The notes beneath the pieces are model-generated. The model was not told the DNA's origin, searched no databases, and saw only the letters and a list, made by a program, of their open reading frames with translations. A program made the position numbers and the translations under genes. This document shows, piece after piece, positions 1 to 5,618 of a stretch of 5,618 nt of DNA; the stretch's first letter is position 1; the number at the start of each line of letters is the position of its first letter. Origin of the DNA: Thermoplasmata archaeon. GTDB lineage: Archaea > Thermoplasmatota > Penumbrarchaeia > Penumbrarchaeales > EX4484-36. Where the stretch lies: positions 1 through 5,618 of the forward strand of contig JAGHBW010000012.1 in NCBI GenBank assembly GCA_021160765.1, in the 5' to 3' direction.

Positions 1-183
<183 letters not shown>

Positions 184-232
184 ACGATAAGCCTACCGGG
201 CACCAGAATTGCGTCTGATGTCGGTGATCACC

Positions 233-247
233 CCTTCAATCTTTTTC
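233..247 (+). terminator. Possible T-tract terminator of the 16S rRNA transcript
   Basis: A pyrimidine-rich stretch ending in five Ts (242-246) follows the 16S gene by about 60 bases and precedes the pan TATA box. Archaeal transcription commonly ends at short oligo-T runs without needing a strong hairpin. Upstream, CACC (201-204) can pair with GGTG (223-226), and CAGA (204-207) with TCTG (214-217), but these stems are weak and share base 204. The position between gene and next promoter is the main support. Confidence 0.4.
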
Positions 248-256
248 AAAAAAGAA

Positions 257-263
257 TTTATAT
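257..263 (+). promoter_or_regulatory. TATA box of the pan promoter
   Basis: TTTATAT at 257-263 is preceded by an A-rich stretch (248-256) suited to the TFB recognition element. With the usual archaeal spacing of about 26 bases, transcription would start near 286. That gives a leader of about 19 bases before the ATG at 305. A promoter here means pan need not be read through from the rRNA gene. Confidence 0.65.
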
Positions 264-304
264 CCATAAGTCAATAGAGTGAACAGTATCAGGAAACGGG
301 AAGG

Positions 305-1612
305 ATGAGCGAAATGGACATCAAAAGTGAGAAGAAAAGCGATGATGACCTGGAAGCTGAGCTTGAAGAGATAGAGAGTGGAGAAGGGGATGTGAAGGAC
401 CTTACGATAGAGAGGTTGAAGGAAGAGATCAGACTTCTTAAAGGAAGGATAAAGGCACTAGAGTTTAACATTGAGTTTGAGAGGGAGGCATTTGAAAGGG
501 AGCGAAGGCAGGCCCAGGAGGAGATAGATTCTCTAAAGAGGGAAAGATATCTTTTAAGAAAACAGCTGGATGAGCTTCTAAAACCACCTCTCCTCCTTGG
601 AGAGATCATGGAGATACTCTCAGAAAGGGAGGTTATAGTTAAGAGCTCCACCGGTCAGATGTTCATTACTAGTGTTTATTCCAAATTGGACCCAAGGGAC
701 ATCTCTGTTGGCCGCAGAGTGGCCATGGACAAGAACAACCTGGTGATCATGAGGGTTTTGCCCCCGGGGAAGGACCCGATAGTTGTTGCAGCGGAGGTTA
801 TTGAAAGACCGAAGGAGACCTACGCAGACATAGGGGGGTTGGAGGAGGTAATAGAGGAGGTTAAGGAGACCGTTGAACTACCACTCCTTAAACCTGAGCT
901 TTTCCGTGAGATCGGGATTGAGCCCCCCAAAGGGGTTCTTCTGGTAGGTCCCCCGGGAACCGGTAAAACGCTGATAGCAAAAGCTGTTGCCAATAAAACA
1001 AAAGCAACGTTCATACGCCTTGTGGGCTCTGAACTGGTGCAGAAGTTTATTGGGGAGGGGGGAAGGCTTGTCAGAGAGCTCTTCCAGATGGCTCGGGAGA
1101 AGGCCCCCTCCATCATCTTCATTGACGAGATTGACGCAATAGGTGCGAAGAGAATGGCCATGGACACCACAGGGGACAGGGAGGTCCAGCGTACCTTAAT
1201 GCAACTTCTGGCGGAAATGGACGGTTTCAAACCTCTGGAGAATGTGGCCATAATGGCTGCTACAAACAGGATGGACATCCTGGATGAGGCGCTCCTTCGC
1301 CCAGGTAGATTTGACAGGATTATAAGGATAGAGCTTCCAGACGAGGAGGGCAGATACCAGATATTGAAGATACACACGAGAGGAATGAAGCTTCACAAGG
1401 GGGTTAATCTGAAGAGCATTGCTGCTGCTACAGAGGGATATTCCGGTGCCGACATCAGAAACCTCTGCACGGAGGCGGGAATGTTCGCCATCCGGGAGGG
1501 AAAGAGAAGGGTTACCATGGATCACTTCATGAAGGCCAAGGAGAAGATAGACAGGAAGAGGGAGGAGGAAGAGAGCAGGAGGAGGATAGGGGACAAGGGG
1601 ATGTACCTCTGA
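305..1612 (+). CDS. pan: Proteasome-activating nucleotidase (PAN), AAA+ unfoldase
   Basis: PAN is the archaeal hexameric ATPase that unfolds proteins and threads them into the 20S proteasome in the cytoplasm. It is the counterpart of eukaryotic 26S Rpt1-6. The 435 residues show, in order: an acidic N-terminus; a coiled coil (about 33-92) ending in the Pro-Pro pair 94-95; an OB-type domain (about 96-165); and the AAA+ module. The module has Walker A GPPGTGKT (215-222), pore loop Phe248-Ile249-Gly250, Walker B ending Asp274-Glu275, sensor-1 Asn321, arginine fingers Arg332 and Arg335, and the sensor-2 segment GYSGAD (378-383). The C-terminus Met-Tyr-Leu is an HbYX motif (hydrophobic-Tyr-any) that docks PAN on the 20S ring. 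Length is normal for the family. The start at 305 has only a weak AGGA at 291-294. Met4 at 314 is an alternative start. The coiled coil plus HbYX argue against FtsH and CDC48/VAT. Confidence 0.96.
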   Translation: MSEMDIKSEKKSDDDLEAELEEIESGEGDVKDLTIERLKEEIRLLKGRIKALEFNIEFEREAFERERRQAQEEIDSLKRERYLLRKQLDELLKPPLLLGEIMEILSEREVIVKSSTGQMFITSVYSKLDPRDISVGRRVAMDKNNLVIMRVLPPGKDPIVVAAEVIERPKETYADIGGLEEVIEEVKETVELPLLKPELFREIGIEPPKGVLLVGPPGTGKTLIAKAVANKTKATFIRLVGSELVQKFIGEGGRLVRELFQMAREKAPSIIFIDEIDAIGAKRMAMDTTGDREVQRTLMQLLAEMDGFKPLENVAIMAATNRMDILDEALLRPGRFDRIIRIELPDEEGRYQILKIHTRGMKLHKGVNLKSIAAATEGYSGADIRNLCTEAGMFAIREGKRRVTMDHFMKAKEKIDRKREEEESRRRIGDKGMYL

Positions 1613-1619
1613 AGGCATC

Positions 1620-4151
1620 TCATTTCAGTTTTGATAGGTGTTCCTTTACCTTTTTCTCATAGTGTTTTAGGTAATGGGGGTTCTGCATCCTGTTCAAAGT
1701 GGCCCAGCACTCCTCAAAATACTCCTTTGCGGCGGAGTGGTCTCCCAATTTCAAATATAGCTCTCCTAGAGTAAAGGATGTTGTGGCGATCTTCAATCTT
1801 TCCCCCAGTTTTCTGAAGATGGACAGCCCCTCCAGGAGCCTCCCCTCAGCGGTTTTGTAGTCTCCTATTTTGAGAGAGGCTTCACCGGAGCCAGCAAGAG
1901 CATATCCCAACTGTCGGACCTCACCAGAGCCTTCATACGCTTTGATTGCCTCTTCAAAGTTTTTCAGGGCTAAATTGTACTTGCCCTGTTTGGTGTAGAG
2001 GATTCCAAGATTACTTTTGAGTCTCCCATACTCAAAGGGGTTATCGGTTTTCTTGAGGTGCGAGAGTGCCAAATTGAACATTTTTACGGCCTCCTCGTAT
2101 CTCTCCCAGTTGGTGTAAAGTATGCCAAGGCTGACATACGCTTTGGCTAGAAGATCATCATCCTGCATGTCGTGGATTGAGGAAGCGCTCTTTTTGAGGT
2201 ACTCTTCTGCCTTTGGGAAATCCCCGAAGATGCTGTGGAGCTCCCCAAGGTCTATTAGGGCCAGGGCCCTCCTCCGCCGATCTCCCATGCTGGTGGCCTC
2301 TTTAAGGGCCCTTTTGAAATGTGAAAGGGCCTCCATCCTCTCCCCCCTTCTGATGAGTATATACCCCAGAAGTCTGGCAGAGTCGGCTGCAACAAGATCA
2401 TCGCCTACATTCTCCGCTGTCTTGAGAGCGGATTTTAAGGTCTTCAAAGCTGCATCCCACCTCCCAAGTATAACCTCTGCTTCCCCTTTCAGGTAAAAGT
2501 AATTGGCCTTGAGTTCCCCGGGGACATCTTTTTCGTTGATTTTGAGAAGTGTAGAGTAGAACTCATCAGTCATACCCAAGGATATAAGGTCCTCACCGTG
2601 TGTCAGGAGAATTTTGAGCGCTTTATATACTTCGGAGGCTCTTATGTAATGATAAGCGGCCTCCACCAAAAGCCTCTTTTCCCCCTGTTCTAGGTAATAT
2701 TGGGCAGCTGCTCTGTGAAAACGTCTTCTTTTAACGGGAGTGAGCCTCCGATAGAAAAACTCCTTTATTATATCGTGTACCTCATACATATCGTAGGAGA
2801 TCTCCTGAAGGAGATTTTTCTCAACTAGATTGTCTATCGTCTTGAAATCTATATCCTCCTTTATAAAAAAGGCACTGGATGATACCGGGAGCCTGTAGAT
2901 GGAGGCTACAGATAGGAGATCAATCTCCTCCTGGGTGAGGTTCTTGAAAATCTCCTCATAGATATACCTCTTTATGTCTATCTCCCCCACGGGCTCTCTG
3001 GTTGTTGATATGATCTTTAAGAAAAGAGGATGCCCCTTTGTTATGGTGTAAATCCGCTGAAACACCTCATCATCCTTCACCTTCTCCCCCAAGAGCTTCT
3101 TTGAACTCTCTTCATCAAGCCCCTCTAACACCATCTCCCTAACGTACTTCTCAAGGATTACCTCTCTCCTATCGTATATTGGAATTATGTGCCTTCCAAT
3201 AAGCAATATCTTGACACCAGTGGTGTCCTCTAACGCCTCTTTTAGCGAGGAGAAAAAGTTCAATAATTCATCCGATGCCCTCTGAAAATCGTCAAAGACT
3301 AGAATGGAATCTGAGCCATTTAGATCGTCTCTTAGGATCTGTACCGCTTCGCCCATCTGAATGCCCTTCTCACTGGCTAGAAGGCTTTTGAGCCTTGGTC
3401 TCCCCAATGATTGCAGGAAGAATGAAAGCGAGCTCAATATGGACTTCAGTGAATCCCATCTTCTTATCTTCTTCCAAAATATGTTGTAATAGGTTCTCTG
3501 TCTGCGGATAAACTCCGCTGCTAGTGTGGTTTTGCCTATCCCAGCTATGCCTGTTATAACGTAAAATCCAGAGGGTTCCTCATCACACCATTCTGAAAGC
3601 TCCCTCAGCTCTTTTTCCCTGCCATAAAAGACCTTCGGGATGGGCGCCTCATCTATGAAGGCAGCTGTCTGGGGGAGAGTACCCTTTGCAAGCTCTTTTG
3701 CTTCAATTTCATTCAGGGTACCCCTTCCCTCCCATATCAGATTTAATATGGAGAGTATCTCCCTCCTTGATATGGAGTAGTCCATCATTGCGTCTTTGAG
3801 GGCTACCCTTCTTACACCTCCACCCTCAAGGCGAACTGTTATGGGGAGGCTGACAAGCTGGTGGTAGAGCTCCTCTGCCAGATATCTTCCTTTTTCTGTT
3901 AAAAAATAGGCTTTTCTCCGGCGTGCATACCCCTTCATGTGCATGGTTCTCTCTTCAATTACCTTTTCATCCTTCAGTTTTTTTAGAATCCTTGGGAGAT
4001 TATCCTTTCTAATCCCTATACCGATGGAGATGGCATCCTGGCCCACCTCCTGAGGCGCTTCGTAGAGATCAGAGCCCGCTCTGTACGGAAGTAGGTATAA
4101 GAGAAGTCGCTTCTCTGCAGGCAGTGGTCTTTTGAGGAGGTCTTCCATCAT
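1620..4151 (-). CDS. Winged-HTH / STAND ATPase / TPR protein, probable transcription regulator
   Basis: The 843-residue protein has three parts. Residues about 14-100 form a winged helix-turn-helix: a helix rich in basic residues (48-64) and a wing GYARRRKAYFLTEKG (74-88), a layout seen in a recurrent group of archaeal TPR ATPases. After a linker, YGREKEL (176-182) opens a STAND/NB-ARC-like NTPase. It has Walker A GIAGIGKTT (201-209), Walker B ILVFDD (283-288), a sensor-like Gly-Arg (319-320), GHPL (373-376, like plant GLPL) and VHD (458-460, like MHD). Helical repeats follow: a TPR-like stretch (about 471-540) and seven TPRs (551-830). The architecture recalls bacterial MalT-type regulators, where ligand or partner binding at the repeats permits ATP-driven oligomerisation and DNA binding. 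There is no signal peptide, membrane segment or nuclease/TIR effector. The gene is convergent with pan and divergent from the aminotransferase. Ligand and targets are unknown. The ATG at 4151 follows its TATA box by about 28 bases with no Shine-Dalgarno, so the mRNA is probably leaderless. Confidence 0.9.
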   Translation of the reverse strand: MMEDLLKRPLPAEKRLLLYLLPYRAGSDLYEAPQEVGQDAISIGIGIRKDNLPRILKKLKDEKVIEERTMHMKGYARRRKAYFLTEKGRYLAEELYHQLVSLPITVRLEGGGVRRVALKDAMMDYSISRREILSILNLIWEGRGTLNEIEAKELAKGTLPQTAAFIDEAPIPKVFYGREKELRELSEWCDEEPSGFYVITGIAGIGKTTLAAEFIRRQRTYYNIFWKKIRRWDSLKSILSSLSFFLQSLGRPRLKSLLASEKGIQMGEAVQILRDDLNGSDSILVFDDFQRASDELLNFFSSLKEALEDTTGVKILLIGRHIIPIYDRREVILEKYVREMVLEGLDEESSKKLLGEKVKDDEVFQRIYTITKGHPLFLKIISTTREPVGEIDIKRYIYEEIFKNLTQEEIDLLSVASIYRLPVSSSAFFIKEDIDFKTIDNLVEKNLLQEISYDMYEVHDIIKEFFYRRLTPVKRRRFHRAAAQYYLEQGEKRLLVEAAYHYIRASEVYKALKILLTHGEDLISLGMTDEFYSTLLKINEKDVPGELKANYFYLKGEAEVILGRWDAALKTLKSALKTAENVGDDLVAADSARLLGYILIRRGERMEALSHFKRALKEATSMGDRRRRALALIDLGELHSIFGDFPKAEEYLKKSASSIHDMQDDDLLAKAYVSLGILYTNWERYEEAVKMFNLALSHLKKTDNPFEYGRLKSNLGILYTKQGKYNLALKNFEEAIKAYEGSGEVRQLGYALAGSGEASLKIGDYKTAEGRLLEGLSIFRKLGERLKIATTSFTLGELYLKLGDHSAAKEYFEECWATLNRMQNPHYLKHYEKKVKEHLSKLK
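1641..1657 (+). terminator. Likely pan terminator: T-tracts inside the convergent gene
   Basis: About 30 bases after the pan stop, the + strand reads TTCCTTTACCTTTTTCT, with five Ts at 1651-1655 and further T-runs at 1629-1632 and 1664-1667. Archaeal RNA polymerase stops at such tracts. They are the reverse complement of lysine codons in the C-terminus of the opposing gene. Only 7 bp separate the two stop codons, so any pan terminator must lie within that gene. Confidence 0.4.
1662..2501 (-). repeat. Seven in-register 40-residue TPR-coding units
   Basis: Residues 551-830 divide into seven units of exactly 40 residues (120 bases), beginning at 551, 591, 631, 671, 711, 751 and 791, with no insertions or deletions. 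In every unit position 6 is Gly and position 18 is Ala. Position 13 is Gly in six of seven (Glu in unit 4), and position 22 is Phe or Leu. These match the TPR pattern (G8, A20 and F24 of the 34-residue consensus). The 40-residue period means longer inter-repeat helices, as in MalT- or LGN-like superhelices. The repeats are degenerate at DNA level, so they are old rather than a recent tandem expansion. Confidence 0.88.
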
Positions 4152-4163
4152 CTCTGGAAAGAA

Positions 4164-4192
4164 CCGCCCGGATTTATTATATTTTCGTGCGG
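4164..4192. promoter_or_regulatory. Imperfect inverted repeat bracketing the TPR-regulator TATA box
   Basis: CCGCCCG (4164-4170) and CGTGCGG (4186-4192) are inverted copies matching at six of seven positions. They are separated by the 15-base AT-rich block that holds the minus-strand TATA box. Arm centres lie 22 bp apart, about two helical turns, as expected for a dimeric winged-helix protein bound on one DNA face. A bound protein would block TBP/TFB, so autorepression is a reasonable guess. One mismatch in such short arms leaves room for chance. Confidence 0.35.
4173..4185 (-). promoter_or_regulatory. TATA box of the TPR-regulator promoter (leaderless start)
   Basis: On the minus strand this reads AAAATATAATAAA. 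Its centre lies about 28 bases before the ATG at 4151, which puts the predicted transcription start at or next to the start codon. The sequence just before the ATG has no GGAGG- or GGTGA-type site, which fits a leaderless transcript. Confidence 0.6.
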
Positions 4193-4201
4193 GTTGAGAT
4201 G

Positions 4202-4207
4202 TTTAAA
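4202..4207 (+). promoter_or_regulatory. Candidate TATA box of the aminotransferase promoter
   Basis: TTTAAA at 4202-4207 would place transcription start near 4231 and give a leader of about 24 bases that includes the GGTGA ribosome binding site. A second AT-rich candidate, ATAAAAATA at 4217-4225, would start transcription near 4247 and leave almost no leader. The presence of a good ribosome binding site favours the first. Confidence 0.5.
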
Positions 4208-4237
4208 GTTGATAGGATAAAAATAGTGTAAGTACAT

Positions 4238-4250
4238 TCACCCTCGGTGA
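4238..4250 (+). promoter_or_regulatory. Aminotransferase ribosome binding site within a short hairpin
   Basis: GGTGA (4246-4250) lies four bases before the ATG at 4255 and pairs with UCACC of the 16S tail at 175-179 in this window, which supports the start choice. The five bases TCACC (4238-4242) are its exact inverted copy across a CTC loop, so the leader RNA can fold a five-pair stem hiding the site. TCACC is also the same word as the 16S anti-Shine-Dalgarno core. The ribosome binding site is well supported; a regulatory role for the hairpin is inference. Confidence 0.65.
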
Positions 4251-4254
4251 GCAG

Positions 4255-5466
4255 ATGACTGACAAGATTAGGGCCAACCCCCGGGCACTGGGTATAGAGT
4301 ACGCTATAAGGGATGTTGTTGTGGCCGCACAGAGGTTGGAGAGGAGGGGTGAGAAGGTTCTGAAGCTCAACATAGGGGATCCATGCCAGTACGACTTCCA
4401 GCCGCCGAAAAGCGCCCTTGAGGGTGTGGTTGAGGCCATGGAAATGGGTCTCAACGGATATGCCCCTTCTCAAGGGATACCGGAGGTCTTAGAGGAGATA
4501 GAAAAATATGAGAGGTGGAGGGGGTCGGGGATACCCAAAGAGAAGATCCTCGTCACCGCTGGGGTTACTGAGGCGATCCAGTTCACCTATTTCTCTCTCC
4601 TTAAGGAGGGAGATGAGATACTCCTCCCTGACCCCACCTATCCGCCCTATATCACATATGCGAAGATGTTAGGGGTTAAACCAGTCCTTTATGAATGTAA
4701 TGAGGAAGAGGGCTGGATGCCTGTAGAGGAGAGCGTCCGCTCCAAGATAACTGAAAGGACAAGGGCGTTGGCGATCATAAATCCCAATAACCCTACTGGT
4801 GCGCTTTACGACGAGAAGACTGTGAGGATGTTGGGGGACATCGCAGGGGAACATTCACTTCCAGTCATCTCTGATGAGATCTACTGCCAGATTACATTCA
4901 CAGGGTGGGATGCCCCCTCAACTGCCAGGGTTTTGAAGGACATTCCAGTTATCACCTACAATGGGATGAGCAAGATCTTTCTTGCTCCTGGCTGGAGGGT
5001 AGGGTATATGGGAATCAAGGATGATGAAGGGGTGCTGGACGAGGTGTGGGATGGTATCATGAAACAGGCACGGGCGCGTCTTTCTCCCTCTTCCATTGCT
5101 CAGTGGGGATATATGAGAGCCCTTCAGGGAGATAAGGGGTTCTTGAAAGAGTTTGTTAAAAAACTGGATAGAAGGAGAGGGATCTTCGTGAAGAGACTGA
5201 GGGAGATGGAGGGGGTTTCAACTACAGAACCTCTTGGGGCCTTCTACATATTTCCCAGGATTGAAATTCGGGAGCCCTGGAGGGATGACAAGGACTTTGT
5301 CCTCTCCTTCCTGGAAGAAGAGAAGACCCTGGCTGTTCACGGCTCCGGTTTCTCCCCATATCAGGGGGCATGGCACTTCAGGATGGTGACACTTCCTGAA
5401 GAGGGGATAATAGAGGAGGGTATGAACCGCCTAGAGAGATTTTTGAAGAGGCACATAAAGGGATAA
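4255..5466 (+). CDS. alaT: PLP-dependent class I/II aminotransferase, probable alanine aminotransferase
   Basis: This enzyme moves an amino group between an amino acid and a 2-oxo acid, probably alanine + 2-oxoglutarate to pyruvate + glutamate, in the cytoplasm with pyridoxal phosphate. The 403 residues are full length for fold-type I subgroup Iγ enzymes. Visible key residues are Gly-Asp-Pro 41-43, Asn179 in NPNNPTG (176-182), Asp207 and Tyr210 in SDEIY (206-210) holding the cofactor ring, Ser239-Lys240 with Lys240 the Schiff-base lysine, Arg248 for cofactor phosphate, and Arg376 in HFR for the substrate carboxylate. The N-terminal EYAIRDVV (15-22) and the run through GDP and FQPP resemble Pyrococcus alanine aminotransferase as I recall it, hence the symbol. 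The family also contains aspartate and broad-specificity enzymes, so the substrate is less certain than the fold. It probably shares a transcript with the peptidase gene 54 bp downstream. Confidence 0.9.
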   Translation: MTDKIRANPRALGIEYAIRDVVVAAQRLERRGEKVLKLNIGDPCQYDFQPPKSALEGVVEAMEMGLNGYAPSQGIPEVLEEIEKYERWRGSGIPKEKILVTAGVTEAIQFTYFSLLKEGDEILLPDPTYPPYITYAKMLGVKPVLYECNEEEGWMPVEESVRSKITERTRALAIINPNNPTGALYDEKTVRMLGDIAGEHSLPVISDEIYCQITFTGWDAPSTARVLKDIPVITYNGMSKIFLAPGWRVGYMGIKDDEGVLDEVWDGIMKQARARLSPSSIAQWGYMRALQGDKGFLKEFVKKLDRRRGIFVKRLREMEGVSTTEPLGAFYIFPRIEIREPWRDDKDFVLSFLEEEKTLAVHGSGFSPYQGAWHFRMVTLPEEGIIEEGMNRLERFLKRHIKG

Positions 5467-5509
5467 GATTATGATTGTGTGCACCATTCAATTACCACAA
5501 GAAATCAAC

Positions 5510-5514
5510 GGAGG
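5510..5514 (+). promoter_or_regulatory. Ribosome binding site of the peptidase T-like gene
   Basis: GGAGG ends six bases before the ATG at 5521 and is complementary to CCUCC at the 16S 3' end (178-182). It fixes the start of the truncated gene. The 54-bp gap before it has no convincing TATA box and no long T-tract, so read-through from the aminotransferase gene is likely. Confidence 0.75.
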
Positions 5515-5520
5515 CTTAAG

Positions 5521-5618
5521 ATGACAGAAAAGGAGCTTTTTAGGATACCGGATGAGGATATTGAGGAGATAAGAAGGGAGGTTGTGGAGAGGTTTCTTAG
5601 ATATGTTAAAATAGACAC
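5521..5618 (+). CDS. pepT: Peptidase T-like M20 aminotripeptidase, N-terminus only (cut by window end)
   Basis: Thirty-two codons and two bases of the next are visible, starting at an ATG behind a strong GGAGG. The end, VERFLRYVKID followed by a codon beginning AC (Thr), matches the opening of peptidase T (M20B), whose N-terminus carries a Leu-x-Arg-Phe-Leu-x-Tyr-Val-x-x-Asp-Thr type motif. About 20 extra acidic residues precede it. Peptidase T is a cytoplasmic two-metal enzyme that removes the N-terminal residue of tripeptides. The metal ligands lie beyond the window, so activity cannot be judged. Other M20 members (ArgE, DapE, carboxypeptidases) start differently, but with so short a fragment they are not excluded. 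Its place behind an aminotransferase fits amino-acid release and catabolism. Confidence 0.65.
   Translation, partial: MTEKELFRIPDEDIEEIRREVVERFLRYVKID

Noticed and set aside
184..304. A tRNA or start of a 16S-23S spacer after the 16S
   Set aside because: No TTC arm motif, CCA end or cloverleaf arms are visible, and a TATA box plus pan follow at once.
820..1377. Long minus-strand open frame inside pan, and similar ones at 289-651 and 1196-1618
   Set aside because: They lie opposite a confidently identified AAA+ gene, their translations are low-complexity (Ser/Leu-rich) without motifs, and they look like antisense shadows.
1547..1600. Purine-rich tract near the pan 3' end as a structural DNA element
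   Set aside because: It is broken by several pyrimidines and is explained by Lys, Glu and Arg codons of the PAN C-terminal region.
2122..2496. Plus-strand open frame inside the TPR region
   Set aside because: Its Arg/Ser/Leu-rich translation is the antisense of the TPR helices and shows no domain.
1620..4151. Anti-phage STAND (Avs-type) defence gene
   Set aside because: It has no nuclease, protease, TIR or membrane effector and no defence neighbours. The winged helix and housekeeping context fit a regulator better.
4177..4473. Minus-strand open frames across the divergent promoter and aminotransferase start, and 4669-4854
   Set aside because: They overlap two TATA boxes and a clear aminotransferase N-terminus, and have no motif or ribosome binding site.

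Overview
The window looks like archaeal chromosome, most likely from a euryarchaeon of the Thermoplasmatota or a nearby lineage. The evidence is an archaeal-type 16S rRNA tail ending in GGATCACCTCCT, a proteasome-activating nucleotidase (PAN), archaeal TATA-box promoters, GGTGA and GGAGG ribosome binding sites matching that 16S tail, and a clear preference for AGG/AGA arginine codons. The 16S gene is not followed by tRNA-Ala or 23S rRNA. Such unlinked rRNA genes are known from Thermoplasmatota, although Thermoplasma itself lacks PAN, so a different branch is likely. An all-GC helix in the 16S tail hints at warm growth. The lineage assignment is inference.

Layout. Positions 1-183 are the last part of the 16S rRNA gene, + strand. 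Positions 184-304 are a short spacer with a T-tract (likely 16S 3' end signal) and a TATA box for the next gene. Positions 305-1612 encode PAN, + strand. It converges, with only 7 bp between stop codons, on a long minus-strand gene (1620-4151) for an 843-residue protein: a winged helix-turn-helix, a STAND/NB-ARC-like ATPase and seven TPRs in exact 40-residue register. A 103-bp divergent promoter region (4152-4254) separates it from a + strand class I/II aminotransferase (4255-5466) that resembles archaeal alanine aminotransferase. A 54-bp gap then leads to the start of a peptidase T-like M20 peptidase (5521 to the window edge, cut off).

Three of the four proteins fit one flow. PAN unfolds proteins for the 20S proteasome, peptidase T would trim the resulting or imported tripeptides, and the aminotransferase would collect amino groups as alanine or glutamate. 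This suits a protein- or peptide-degrading archaeon. The TPR ATPase sits divergent to the aminotransferase-peptidase pair and has a DNA-binding-type N-terminus, so it is a candidate regulator of that pair, itself or both. No target is shown by the sequence.

The most interesting signals are non-coding. A TCACC-CTC-GGTGA hairpin would hide the aminotransferase ribosome binding site using a copy of the 16S anti-Shine-Dalgarno core. A GGTGATC in the 16S trailer could pair with the mature 16S tail. An imperfect inverted repeat with arms two helical turns apart brackets the TATA box of the regulator gene. I saw no CRISPR array, insertion sequence, tRNA or wholly new gene system.
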